Below are positions 1 to 12,189 of a stretch of 32,794 nucleotides of DNA, piece by piece. A model generated the notes under the pieces. That model was not told where the DNA came from. It saw only the letters and a list, made by a program, of their open reading frames with translations, and did no database searches. A program made the position numbers and the translations under genes. Every line of letters starts with the position of its first letter. The first letter of the stretch is position 1. The stretch spans positions 100,850-133,643 of the forward strand of contig VHZZ01000559.1 of the NCBI GenBank assembly GCA_009801015.1, read 5' to 3'. The stretch is from Silene noctiflora. Lineage: Eukaryota; Streptophyta; Magnoliopsida; Caryophyllales; Caryophyllaceae.

Positions 1-626
1 AAAAAAGGCTATATAATAGAACATTTAAAACTTAATGGACTTAATCCCTTTGTCTAAACAAATGATTTGGACGAAGAGAGTACTACACTACACTTCGTAA
101 CACGGTATCAAATATTGTACAAACACTAAAATCATACATAATGTCAGCGACTTTGTTCATACAGGTTCTTCAGAACTCTTGAAGCCTCTAAATGAAGAAT
201 CTATTCTAAGTCTTTATGATTTGACAACTGAATTAATCCGCAAGATGAACGATAATATCGCCTTTTACATGAAATAAGGTAAAAAGGCGACAGTAAATTT
301 GGAAGCTTTCATCATCAAGACCAGAAGGAGATGTTTAATTTGCCAATGTTAAGAGAATGGGAACAAGTTGGAGACTCCCACCACAGTTTTTGCATACATG
401 GCACTCTGCTGCCATCTCTGGGCCGAATCCGACAGCTTTACTTGAGCTAGCTTAGGCTGAAGTAAAATGAGATGTACGATTGTGAAGTATGCGCCTTCTG
501 AGACCCTCTTGGCCGGAGAATAGCCGAGAGCTAAACGTTCATGATAAAGAAAATTTACCTGACGCACCCATCAATAACAAGTTTGATGATTCAAACAGAA
601 AGATGTAAACGATAATCCATATGAAT
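1..626 (-). other. Probable 3' untranslated and downstream region of the DUF2470 gene
   Basis: The stop codon of the neighbouring gene is TGA at 627-629, and no further domain-bearing exon follows. An open frame of 72 codons on the minus strand (349-567) starts with GTG and resembles no family I know. A plausible splice donor (GTCAG then GTAAAT) lies near 561, so a 3'UTR intron is possible. I found no canonical AATAAA on the minus strand here. Confidence 0.35.
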
Positions 627-3600
627 TCAGCTTTCCCTTCGTCGGGCTTGTTCTAGTTTCTGTACTTTCTGAATGTTTCTTGGGAACAATACATCATTTA
701 GATGTCTCTCAGCACTGTATTCGGAAGTAGCCTGAAAAAGTACCCAACTGATTTTTACGGAGTACATGAAAGTTTGAACTGCAATGCAAAATCCATGCAA
801 CCAAATATATAGATCGAATCGACAGTGTAGCTGCTATTCACAAAATTTTAACATGAACATCGCGTTTTTTCTGTTATTGGAGGTGAAACCTACAGGAGGT
901 AGACTATCATTAAGCATGGTTCTGTGGAGGTAAGGTATGATGGCTCCTATAGTCCTATGTTATGTTAGTTCGACTCTTCACTTTAGGGGTTGTGCCCATG
1001 TTGGATACAACACTCAATAATATGGGATACTAGGGTATGTACCAGTGTTTGACACCCATACTCGAGTCTGAATAACAAAGGCGAAGACGGGTGTTTTGAA
1101 AGGGGGAAAAAAAAGAGATAGGGAAAGATACCTGGGAATTAAAAGTGAATCGCAATGTCTGTACTTGGGTTCCTGAGCAAACTCGCAAGTCAAACCCAAG
1201 GGCATCTATACCGATAAGAGATGCCTCCTGTAACACATAGCAAGGGCAGTTAAACATCTGGCTTATTTCTCATACTTATTAAACCCGTCATACATGCATT
1301 ATTGAGCAAAAGGCATTCAGGAAAATTCCGCCACAAAATCTTAGACAAGTTTCAGTCTAACAAGCATGAATCTGTAAAAATAAGAGTGTTTCACCTCAAC
1401 TTGAAGATCATTACATCTCCAACAGAGGGATTTGAGGGCATTAGTGGTTTTCTCTCCAGCAGCATTTACACGAGATATTATTTTGGCAGCTGAATGAGCA
1501 ATTGCATCAGGGCACGCCTTCTTGTAATCATCAACGTCCACAGCAATCTGCCAGGAAAGTTTGATTCAGATTAATAGTACAACAAGCCCTTAGATCAAAA
1601 CGAGAAAAACTTGATGAATAATTTGAAAACCAGTTTGCAAGTAGTCCATAACATTGGTATAGAAAAACACTAGATGAAGAGATGGATAAATGCTGAAGTA
1701 ATCTAACATTTCTGCAATTCATCGAAGTAACTTTAGATAGACGGTTTCAGTAATATAAACAATACCTTATTTCCATTAGCTGAAATTAGTTGAATCTTAA
1801 GCATCTCCAGCTTATAGAATGCAGTCCCTATTGCTAAGCCATTATCGCGTTCCAAATCCTCATCCTTCACAGAATTATCTTCAGACGCTGACATATGTGC
1901 ATGTCCATTAATACCAACATCTAACTTGTCTTTCTGAGCTTTTAAATTCTTGCTGTCATCACTCTTCGGTGTATGACTCAACATATGCTTCTGAATAACA
2001 GACTGTTCTTCAATAAAGGCAGGTCTTAGGAGACCCTGAACAGCTATCCCAGCTGGTTGCTGTTCCATAAAATCTATAGGGTCATCAGATACAACCTGTG
2101 AAGAGAAGAGGAATTTTTAACTAAAAGTTTGTATTATCGATGAAATTATTAACTTAGAATTTAGAAACCCTCTGGCATTAACTGGAAAATAATGGAAATC
2201 AAACAAAATTTAATCAGAAGTTCAAATTTTTATCAAATATGCACATCAATCTACATTTTCAAATTGTAACATACAAAGAAGTAAAATTATTGGACTTGAA
2301 TTAACTAGGAACCTCACTACCTCAGCGATTTTTTTGGCGAAATACATAGGATGAGATGAGCGCATTGTTTCCAGATTAGCCCAGTCCCCCAAGGATCCAT
2401 CAGAATCACCCTGATCTTCAAGGATATCAATCCAACCCTATGATACAAAGTTGACAAGGAAAGGAAAACACCTATTTATCAGTAGAAATTGTTTAGAAGC
2501 AATAATAAAAAAGAATATGAATAAAGCCAAAAGTCCCACCTCCTCAAACTCGAGATTTCCATCACTGTCATCATCATCATCATAATTGTCATCATCGAAA
2601 AAATCAATTTCTTCCTCAATTCCCTCAATGCCAAAATCAATTGAAGCTGGGCTGGAAAGCTCCATCTCACTCGACATGTGCTTTGTATCCAGACCAATGA
2701 TGACTTGCTGCATATAGGAAACCCCATGTTCCATTTAGTAAATGCATAAGAAAGATAGAGCGAAATGATTTGTTTGTGCACTCTATCATACACATTATTC
2801 ACCTGTCAGTCGGTCACTACAGACTAGAACTAGAACAATGGCCAATCTTTTTAAGACAAACTAGCCGGCTTTGAATCGTTAAATTTAAAGACATGGGGCC
2901 AGGGTGATGAGGAAAAGTCGGCTTTAGCCGGTCAATCCGAATATACCATGAGGCTACACCTGAAAGGCTGAAACTTTATCCATATACGATACCGGAATTT
3001 TGACACACTATAATCTGTATATTCTGTAATCCTTAAATTTAAAGCTATCATCACATTTGATGTGATACCTATTATCAAGATACTTACCACATAGTTATTA
3101 TCAGAAGTCAGGGTCTGCATAATGTCTTCATCGTTATTCACCTGGAAGTAAACATCTAAAAAAAGCCACAAATGCGACCTTAAGTGAAACCAGTAGGGAG
3201 AACATAAAATCGTAAATCAATTAATTATTAAAGAACATCACTAACACCAACTCACTTCCATGTTCATCAGTCAAGTAAGGCAGCGCAGGCCAGAAAATAT
3301 TCTCATTAACTTCATCGTTGATCAACCCAGAGAACATAAGAGTAGCTTGGCTGTTCACCTGACAGCACATGTCAGGCAGTTTCAGCTAAAGATGAAGAAT
3401 AACAGTGATGATGACGCAACAACCACAAACACCACCATCATGACCATCACCACTACCAGAACAACTCACGTGTTCATCATATACAACATAGAGAGACCAT
3501 TTCCAGATGACCCAAAAAGGAAATTGCATCAAACGAAGGCTAATACACAATACAAACAATCACCACTGGTTGAACCATATAGCTGTAAAGCTTCGTACAT

Positions 3601-4620
3601 TCAACCCTTACCCGCAATTTGTGAGAGCCCTTAAGACACCGGGGTAATGTTATCGTTATTATGATTCCAAAATTGACGGTTAAACTTTTCCATACAAAGA
3701 ATGATCCTTTACGACGTCTAGACACTGGCAGATAAATTTCTCCAAAGACAACAATTACAAAGGAGGAACAAATGTATGCACAGTTGCCAACAGCCTTTAG
3801 CACACCAAGACAACCCTGATAAGGTACTACAGATAGTCAGGTACTAGTCCATAATAATTTGCAAAGAAAGAAAACAGTAGCAACACCTCAATAATGGTTC
3901 TACTAATTTCGGCAGGCGAAAGTCGACCATCACCAGCTCCAGCTGCTTCCGAGTCCGAAATATCTTCAAATGGATGATAACCAGACTTGCCATTCCTACC
4001 AACCTGATCAAAACCTGACCCCAGATACTTCCCACATGCTTGAATCCTATTATTAGCTAACCCACTTCTTTTATTCAAATAATTGTCAAACTTTCTCCTC
4101 AATTTCTTCACTTTATTCCTGCTAAACCATATAAAAATCACAACTTTTTTCTACCCAACATCACAAAACATCAACATAACAAAAAAAAAAAAAAAAAATT
4201 CTAAAATATCTCTCGCAAAAGAATAAAAGCGGTAAACAAATGACTAAGACGGAGGAGTAAATCAATTCACTTATAAGCCTGTAATCTCTAATTGTAAGAA
4301 GAACAAAACTTTAGCTGAATTTGATTATTAAAAATGATGGGTTACAAGTTAAATTACCAAGGGACTGTAAAATTAACTCCAATAACATCATCTGAACTCC
4401 ATATTGGATGGCAATCTGAACACAATCAGCAAAAGATACAGCTAAATTAAATCAAATTATAAAGTTTCATCTGTGCCAATGAATGGTTTATGTTTACTTT
4501 ATTAGGTGAGTGAAACATAAACTATTGATTGAGACGGAGGGAGTAACGTATCGAAAAATATAAGCCTAGCATAAGAAATTTACAAGTAATAGAGGAGGAA
4601 GAAAGTAAATGAGCAGCCAT
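627..4620 (-). CDS. At3g49140-like plastid protein with C-terminal DUF2470 domain (11 exons)
   Basis: Exons in transcript order: 4620-4584, 4415-4358, 4121-3887, 3358-3256, 3155-3088, 2707-2540, 2437-2321, 2095-1766, 1547-1395, 1227-1132, 731-627. Every intron is GT-AG and the phases close, giving 1470 nt, or 489 residues. The ATG at 4620 has a strong plant context (ATCCATGGC) and opens a Ser-rich stretch like a plastid transit peptide. Residues about 80-220 resemble the FMN-binding split-barrel fold (YHPFEDIS, SRTIIEV, LMFSGLIN, VYFQVNNDED). An Asp/Glu-rich loop lies at about 196-223. Exons 9-11 (from residue 373) match DUF2470, known from HugZ-type proteins (PDAIAHSAAKII, IGIDALGFDLRV). The HMNxDH motif of the HugZ group is replaced by HSAAKI, so haem or FMN chemistry should not be assumed. 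Plant relatives are often labelled pentatricopeptide proteins, but no PPR repeat is visible. Function is unknown; plastid location is inferred. Confidence 0.88.
4231..4259. mobile_element. One-ended Stowaway MITE remnant in intron 2 of the DUF2470 gene
   Basis: GGTAAACAAATGACTAAGAC followed by GGAGGAGTA matches the right terminus of the roughly 91-bp Stowaway family seen elsewhere in the window. No matching left terminus is present, and a long A-run lies just upstream at about 4180-4198. It is a truncated copy. Confidence 0.45.
4463..4545. mobile_element. Decayed Stowaway-like MITE in intron 1 of the DUF2470 gene
   Basis: The right end carries the Stowaway-type terminus GACGGAGGGAGTA (4533-4545). 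The left end is a degraded inverted copy; the subterminal GGTTTATGTTT near 4484 pairs with AAACATAAAC near 4513. Length is about 83 bp. It sits between the 37-nt first exon and the 58-nt second exon. Confidence 0.55.
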
Positions 4621-5174
4621 GGATGAATCAATAAACATACAAAATAATGAGAATTAATTGTAAAGTAGGAGGGGTGAGAGGATTAGGATAAGTGTTAGTT
4701 GGATTTAAACAAAAAAGAAAGTTTTGGAAGATTAGAATAAAGTGCACGATGCCTTTGTGTTCTTGTTTTTCTAATCCTCTTGTGTTTCATGCGTCTTTTT
4801 TGTTCCCAGATTCTCCAAGTTGACTTTTACTGTAGAACATTTCAATGTCGCAGTTGTCTTTGAGAGATGGTAAATTTTGTAATCTCGACTCGGTTTCAAA
4901 ACCCGTCAACATTAAAACTCGTCCCGAAAACTTCCTTAAAATGGTTAACATTTTGTGCATCATAATTTCGTAAGAGATTTTATATCCCATTTTCGTGTCT
5001 CATCTTATGTCTCACGTACTCTCTTCTTCTAACACGAGATTAGACACGGGAATTAAACCGATTCTACCCTACAAAGTGGAAGTTGGGTTCTACCGTCCTA
5101 GTTAGTGCTTCACTTGGATTTTTTGTGAGCAACGTTTGAGTGTAAGTAAGAAGTAGATATTTTGGTGTATGTAT
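4621..5174. other. Promoter region of the DUF2470 gene and upstream spacer
   Basis: On the minus strand, the roughly 100 bases before the ATG at 4620 are CT-rich, as is common for plant 5'UTRs. I see no clear TATA box. The minus-strand open frame at 4787-4990 has no recognisable domain. Nothing else stands out up to the MITE at 5177. Confidence 0.35.
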
Positions 5175-5176
5175 TA

Positions 5177-5384
5177 CTCCCTCCGTCCCGGTCATTTGTT
5201 GTCCTTTTTTATTTTAGGGTGTCTCAATAATTTGTTGTCCTTTCTATTTTAGTATTACATTTGATGAGCAATTTGATCTTTCACCTTCAATTTAGTCCAT
5301 CTGTCATTTTATAATTGGTTATCTCCTCTTTCCTTGGTCTTTGTGTCAAAATCAAAGGACAACAAATGACCGGGACGGAGGGAG
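5177..5384. mobile_element. Stowaway-type MITE, 208 bp, intact ends
   Basis: The element begins CTCCCTCCGTCCCGGTC and ends with its exact inverted complement. The terminal inverted repeats are identical for about 31 bases, and TA duplications flank it at 5175-5176 and 5385-5386. There is no coding capacity. Ends this well matched suggest a fairly recent insertion. It lies between the DUF2470 gene and the Sec63-like gene. Stowaway MITEs are moved in trans by Tc1/mariner-type transposases. Confidence 0.9.
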
Positions 5385-5420
5385 TAGATTTTGCAGATTT
5401 TTCGTCTCCAAACTGGAGTT

Positions 5421-5828
5421 TCTTTTTTTTTTTTTTTGGACAACTGTAAAAAGAAAACCTAGGACGATGCTATTCACCACTCATGACATGTTTTGCCATG
5501 CCATGAGCCATCCCATTAAACGATCTATGAACAAACAGAAAGCCTAAACAATGAAAATCAAGTGCTAGCTTGCGGATGTCTGCCAAGATTCCAGCAATGA
5601 GATGATGTTCCTCTTCCATGCCTGTCAGTTGGTAAATCACCTGCAAACAGTCCGAAACAACCTCCACATGATGGCGTCCAGAAAGCCTTAGCCAATCCAT
5701 AGCTGCCCGAATCCCCAAAGCCTCAGCTTGTAGGGGCGATTCCTGGCGCACCTTGAAACCATTAGAATAAAAAACATTCCCCCCAGTATTAAGGGCAACT
5801 CAGGCCACTGCTTCCTCAGACCGAGTTT
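5421..5828 (-). mobile_element. 5'-truncated LINE tail with poly(A) and 14-bp target-site duplication
   Basis: The minus strand carries the end of a LINE second ORF followed by a poly(A) tail, seen as a T-run at about 5423-5437 on the plus strand. The 14-mer TCCAAACTGGAGTT occurs on both sides (5407-5420 and 5829-5842), the expected target-site duplication. The coding part is a plant LINE RNase H domain of the RVT_3 type. The acidic residue in QAEALGIRAAMDWL, the Asp in VVSDCLQVI and the closing VHRSFNGMAHGMAKHV are all visible. An in-frame TGA lies upstream of the first Met near 5795 (context GCC TGA GTT). The copy is about 408 bp and dead on arrival. Confidence 0.88.
5470..5751 (-). pseudogene. 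LINE ORF2 C-terminal RNase H fragment
   Basis: A 93-residue open stretch encodes the C-terminal two thirds of an RVT_3 RNase H-like domain, the domain that ends many plant LINE polyproteins. Glu in the first helix motif (QAEALGIRAA), Asp in SDCLQVI and the HRSFNGMAHGMAKH motif are retained. The first strand with its DGS-type Asp is missing because the insertion is 5'-truncated. It has no promoter of its own and is not a host gene. Confidence 0.85.
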
Positions 5829-5842
5829 TCCAAACTGGAGTT

Positions 5843-6286
5843 AAAATCTCCAGTTATTTATTAATCTGTAATGTCGCAAACCCAGATCATTCTAGTTCTT
5901 GAGTGATCAGTGATTAGGCTTCTACAGTAATACGCAGCTCAAGAAGTGGAATATAATTGTAACCGTCACCATGAGAATTGCAAATGCAGATCTGTAGCCA
6001 GAAACTTCGGTTGGTAACAGCATTTCGAAGTGTTCAAAGATGTATGTTTGCCACATGAAGCCAGAGTGAATCCAGTCTACAACAAAGTCGGAGCTCACCG
6101 AAAACATCATGTAGTATAACAGAGACTGCCCATGTCGATGGTCAACTCTATCAAAAATGTGTGAATTCAGTCGAGAACATGGAAAATTAATGTTCTAATA
6201 TCACGAGGACCTAAATTTAACCCTACTGCTTGCTTGGAAGCAGTTTTATTCAGTTGACAATTTGCTGTGAAGTGTGTAACTACTAA
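5843..6286 (-). other. 3' untranslated region and downstream flank of the Sec63/ERdj2 gene
   Basis: Minus-strand AATAAA lies at 6245-6250, about 40 nt after the TAG at 6287-6289, and is a candidate near-upstream poly(A) element. The 3'UTR could extend further, towards 5900. I see no protein domain in this stretch. Confidence 0.4.
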
Positions 6287-9200
6287 CTACTCATCATCTG
6301 AATCGGAGCCTTCTGAGCTTGAGTGTTCATCTTTCTTACGCGCATCACCATTGGCAACAGCCCTCTTCTTTGCATCTTTCCTGTCTTCTTCGTCCTCACT
6401 ATACTCGCTCTCATAATCATCATCGTATTCCTCCTCTTCAATATCTTCTTCTTCCTCGGCACCATCCTCTATTGCAGGACCCTCTTCGGCAATGGCCCCG
6501 CCCCTAGTTCCAGCCCTAGTTCGTTTCATCACCTTAACCTTCAAACTTGTCTTGGCGTCGCAACTAATCCAAGAATCACACAAGCAATAACACGTCATAG
6601 CGTAATTCCCCTCGGCCGGGGCCTGGAACTTACCCATCACCAGGCGAGACCCGCTCTTGACTTTGTCAACCGCTTCTCGAACCGCTACACTGGTTTCTCT
6701 CGAACTGGCGCCAGAGACCTCCATCATTTCCTCAATCGCCTTTGAAGCGGTAGTCAGGGCTGTGGCTTCATCCATGAAACTAATCTTTTGTGAGAACCAA
6801 ACATTATTAGAGTTCGAGTCTGCTAGTAAAAACCAGATATTTTCATCCTTGTGGTTTGGGTAGAAAGGAGCATGGGGAAGGGCTCCGATTAAGCCATTCG
6901 GCCGGGCCAATTTGACCCAAGCCTGCACTGTTACAATGTCGCCTTCTTGAATACCCTCTTCACCTTCAGTTTCACACTTGACCTCCATAGAGAGTGATGG
7001 CATCATCTCAAGTACCTTCTCGACATCATCTACTTCAAATGCAGAAAAACCAGCAACTTGAGACAGCAGTTCTGCACGCTCTTCTGGTTTCATATCTCGG
7101 AGCTCCTCAAAAGACCGCACCTTCTGCAAATACAAGAATTCGGGCCACGTTGAGATGTAGAAGGAAAATTACATTCTGCTGTTTTAAAGTCTATAGACGT
7201 TGAGATAGTATATCAATATTTCTACAATCCAATACCCAAAGTTATCAAGGATTTTGGTTAAGATTTAAATAGCACACATAGTGGTTAAAGAGATTGATAG
7301 CAGTACCAATACCAGCAAAGTGCACTTGTCTTTTTGAGAGCTCATGTATCGAGAAGTGAGAACTCAGAGTTAATCGTACTTGTTGGTCGCTTCCTGGAAT
7401 TTTTCAAAATGCACTCACAAGGCCAACACGCACTGAAAGTACATGCGTTAGCCTGTGGGTCTATACACAACCCGACGAGCTACCACGTAATATCTACTTC
7501 CATACTGTAAGAGAAGTGTTGCAAGATAACTCCTAGTTTTCTAAATAGCTAATGCAATGCCACATCGTTGCTTATAAGCAGCTAAGCCTCAGGATAAGTC
7601 GACCACATTTATAACTAACAGTGAAATCTTAAATGATGTGCATATGTATGCCAACAAACCTTGCGAGCAATCTTTTTGATAACAGCCTCACTAAAATGCG
7701 GAAGCTGCAAAAATGGTGCAATGCCATCTGTTGAACCACCACCAGGTTTCTTAGCGCTGAGAGGAACAGCCTGCACACAAATTGATCATGCAAAAAATAA
7801 AAAGCATGTCAGTTTCTTTACTACAAAGAAAGTAGAAAAAAAGAGCTATTAAGAGATCACACATAAACAAGATTTGAGAATGACAAGATACACGACCTAA
7901 ACAGAACTTGGTTGTTAAATCAGAAGAAACAATACCATTAACCATCCTGAGTTTAAGAGCTTTAGGTTACACGCAAGCTAATTGATCTATAATGTAAAGT
8001 AGGCTAAGTCTAGTATAAAACCGCCTGACAATAACTTTTTAAGGTCAGACAGGCCACCTCTTACGCTAAAAGGGTCACTTATCCACTTTTGACATAAATA
8101 GTTCCGTTGTAACTGTCCCCTGCGTTTTAAGATGATGTGGTCTAATCACAAAGTCAAAGTGTCAAACTATACTGAAGAAAATCAATATCAATCAAATATA
8201 TCAATACAAATTAAAGGGTGGGCTTCAAAGCCATATAATAAATAACAACTTCCATGTCCTTAACATATGTAATGAAGATATGTACCACAACACAAAATAC
8301 GATGGACTTTATTGGTCCATTATTATGATGTGATCCATTATTCTTCCTCGTGGATGCCTGAGAAGCTAGTTTTTTAGAAGATGGCAACCAAATTATGTTG
8401 TTATTCCTTAAGAACAGCTTTGAAAGTTGAAAGTAACTCCCAAGATATAAGTAAACCATATTCTGAATGCTAAGGTAAAACCAAAATTATAAGTAAACCA
8501 AAATTTCTAATAAATAAATATAAAATTCAACATATATCTCTAAGAAATAAGGGTGACCTTTAACCTCAAAGAGTAACTATCACCTTTTTCTCTAAGTAAA
8601 ACTACTAAGCTATTGGACTTTGAGGCCTATGATTGATGCGGAATATCAGTAGCACGACACATATTTAGGCCACTTATAATGAATAAATGAACAGAATTTA
8701 TGAAGAGTTATTCTATCAAAGTAATTGGGAATGTGTGAAGACAAACGAAGATATGAAACTTTAAGCACAATAATCAATTACTTCTAATGAAATGACAAAA
8801 AAGGACATATGTGCATTCAATTCTATTGGTCTTTGAAGCCATAAGCAGCTACTAGACTCCAGTCACCTATGTGGCGATATCCATGAATACCAACTTCAGT
8901 CAGGTGAGCGAAGACTCAGATTTTTGAACTCAGGCCAACTTTATGTACAGAAAGTAAAACAAAATCAAGTTGAATGCGTAGTATAACAACATAAGAAGCT
9001 ATATGTACTAAATCAGGCTGCTAAGCTCAATCACATGTACCACAAGTCCATTACTTGAATCTAAGCAACATGTTTAAGGTCACAATATTATTATGATACC
9101 TGAATGATGCATTGAGAAAGCTCAATCACCCCAATTGCAGGTCTAAGCCATCCATGCCCTTGAGCAGAGCGCGGTATAAGAGCCATCTGAACCATAGTAT

Positions 9201-12152
9201 CGAACTTTAGTATCAGCATATCCATTATTTACGCCAAATTGTAATCTAATATACATAGAGTATACAAAGAGGAATGTTCCGAAAGCATACAGATAATTTA
9301 TTAATTAACATTTGCAAAATTAAGTTAAAAACAAGAATGATGGATAAGCAAAAATGCAAGACAGATTAATAAGAAAATATGAAAACTATTTTCGGGAGTC
9401 GCTTTATGCTGATAAAAATTGACAAAAAGTAGATACCCAAACTGCTAAAACTAAATGAGAATAAATCCGACTCGCCATGACTGAACCCGGGAAATGGGTC
9501 CAAGGAAACATCTTTAGAAAAATATCGATAGTCTGTGATATTCAGTCTTTAAGTGAAATAGAAAGACGTTGCAAACAACAGGCATAAAATCATGAAATAA
9601 TTATTATATGTTCTATACTCCAATCATTTTCTCTACTTAGTAATGTCACCCACCCTTTCTGTTTGTGATAGGAGAAGTGTCGAATTCTTTAAGGGTTAAG
9701 TCTCAGAAGTAAAGAGTCGAAGTAACATAGTTGAGATCTAGTATTGGGGAGGGAGTCGCGAGGAAAGCCAGCCAAAGAAGAGACAGCTAAGGTGGAAAGA
9801 GCATGTGAAAAGTCGGGAAAACATAGGGGGAAAAGAGTTGAGAAATGTCGTTAAAGGCGGAGCTAGGGTGGTTGCTGGAGGCCGTCACTTGGTAGGTAGT
9901 TATTGGGGTATGGTAAGAGTAGACAGGAACAGAGTATAAAGAGCAACCATAGGATAAGAATTGAGTTCATACATGTTCTTAAAGCGTGTACACAAATGTC
10001 AATATGGTGATATATCAATCGTTAAACAGCATTCAACATACATCACAATTAGTTGTATACAGTATCAAATTTGAGTTAAAAATCTTAGCTAACCTTCATC
10101 AATTCTTCAAGTAAGCGAGGTGCAAGTTCCAGGACGCGCTTCAGATCACCATCCAGTGTTGGTGGTAGCCCAGACGTTTCTCGAGTTAAGTGTGCTTGGA
10201 TCAACAATTGTGTCTGAATTCAACGACATTTAAATCATGTATAGTTAAACCTTTTTTAGTGCAGAAGTCATCGGGGATGAAAATAAGTCCTGTAAATACC
10301 TTAACCAGTTGAGGATGCTGCTTCAAAAATTTGGCCTGCTCTTGTTTAATATTTTTGCTGTCCAGATTCAACTCACTCCTGACTAGCAGCAACAGTTTAT
10401 GAAGTGGTTCATCATCAACCCTCCGAACTGGGATTTCCATGTATTCAGCTGCCTTGATAAAGACTTCCAATACTTTGCTAAAAACCAAATGCAATGTATA
10501 AGCACGTATACTAAATACGACATTGTAAATTTCAAAACTGAGTCAGACGTGGAAATGTTTATATTTATAGCTTACAAAGCTTGACATGCACTTAAGAGCA
10601 AACCCCTTCATAAAATCAAGTTAAGACACCTTAGGTCTTCGCAGAATACTAATAATTTAACTACAGCATATATGCGAAGACCATAACATGATTGAGAATT
10701 AGCTAAACCACCGTAAACTAGAAAGATAGATTATCACTACGCCGTAAGAACAACCCTGCCTTCAAACCGGTAACACAAGGTAATTCAATGACAATCATAT
10801 CAGGATTCTGCAACGCAAAGTGGTAAATACACACAGATGATGAGGTTTATCCATGAAATTACCTTGGTGCCAAAGATGGTTTCATCAAGTGGTAGTAAGC
10901 TAATAGTGTCTGATGCATAACATAGTTTCCTGTATACTTTGACGACCTTGAGAGATATACAACTGCTATCACCAATGGCAACAATATACAGATACCAACA
11001 ATCCAAAGCAACAATATCCCTCCAGACGCACCATCACCAATGTTTAATAGGAACTGCGGAAGAGCTATTCCCATTTGAAACCCCTGAAAATATCCAAGGT
11101 AGCAATTGATTATGGTAGTCAAGCCCTAAGGTCCTGATAGAAGAAGATGCGGAAATGGCTTTGAAAAAAAAAAAGTACCTGTCGTCCATCAGGATGGCCA
11201 TATTTTTCATAATTTTCACGGGAAATAGGATCAGTCAAGGCCTGGTATGCCTTTGAAATAAACTCCACAAAATATAGGTTGGCCTCTACGCACCAAATAA
11301 GATATCACAATAAATAAATATGAATATACAAAGGAGAAAATATTGAGCAGCACAAGTGATGAAATAAACCGCTTCTACCTGGATCAGGATTCTTATCGGG
11401 ATGGTACTGGACAGATAGCTTTCTATATGCCTTCTTTATTTCAGAGTCGGAAGCTCCAGGTTGCAAGCCAAGAATACTGAATGGCTCAAAAACTTGAAGC
11501 TGAATATCCAGCAAGAGGAAACAAATTAAAAGGGGAAATCTTTGGTCAACATAATGTTGCGAAAGAAAAGAAAAAATACTTTAGAATAGCTTAGGATGTA
11601 TTATGAAGCGCCTATAAAGCAATCGATTTCTCAAAAAAATACGCCTAACTCAGTGATCAAATTAAAAGGGGAAAGAAAAGATTCATAAAAGCTGATATGT
11701 ATTACTCCGTATTAAGCATCAATATATCAATTGTACAGTAAAACAAAAAAAAAATTGCCTACCTCATGGCTCATGTTTTTGATGTAATAAACCAGAAAGC
11801 CCATAATGACCCAAAGTAACACAAGTGTCAAGTTACTGCAAGTAGAGAAGTTTGAGATCTGCAAAGCACAATTGAAAAATAAACACACAAAAGATACAAA
11901 AAGTAGCGTGATTGTTATGTAGAAGAGCCATGAGAATCATGGTGGATGGCCAAAATGACTACACACCTTTTTGAATAACGACTTATGGTACTTTCCAGAG
12001 CGGGAACATACAGCACACTGACAATGTATGCTTTTCGACTTCTTTTTAGCAGCACGACATAGTTTCATTATGGTGTACGGCACTAAAGGCAGTGCCATCA
12101 TGGTCAAAATGAATATAGGGAACAACGAACTATTCTCTTCTGAAGCTGCCAT
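6287..12152 (-). CDS. ERDJ2: ER J-domain translocation protein, Sec63/ERdj2 family (10 coding exons)
   Basis: Exons in transcript order: 12152-11967, 11858-11763, 11499-11379, 11285-11179, 11083-10863, 10477-10300, 10213-10094, 9186-9100, 7770-7660, 7123-6287. All are GT-AG and phases close, giving 687 residues, the length I recall for Arabidopsis ERDJ2A. Membrane segments lie at about 9-28, 72-88 and 192-213. A J domain sits between the second and third (about 98-166), with HPD at 127-129 in [10 protein letters not shown]. Residues about 230-600 are the Sec63/Brl domain. The last 60 or so residues are strongly acidic and end in a Ser/Asp/Glu cluster, a typical CK2-type and Sec62-binding tail. 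By family knowledge it sits in the ER membrane at the Sec61 translocon and recruits BiP Hsp70 through the luminal J domain. The gene looks intact. Confidence 0.96.
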
Positions 12153-12189
12153 TTTCTGAGATTATAATGCTTATCTGGAGTACTTATCC

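Noticed and set aside
349-567. 72-residue minus-strand protein downstream of the DUF2470 gene
   Set aside because: It begins with GTG rather than ATG, matches nothing I recognise and fits better as 3'UTR or flank.
2479-2802. 107-residue minus-strand protein rich in Met
   Set aside because: It is the out-of-frame reading of exon 6 of the DUF2470 gene; the Met run comes from GATGAT codons of the acidic stretch.
3260-3634. 124-codon plus-strand gene
   Set aside because: It overlaps exon 4 of the DUF2470 gene on the opposite strand and continues into its intron; the Thr/His-rich peptide reflects ACC/CAT repeats.
6323-6745. 140-codon plus-strand gene
   Set aside because: It lies exactly antisense to the acidic tail and Sec63 domain of the ERDJ2-like gene and is a shadow of that coding strand.
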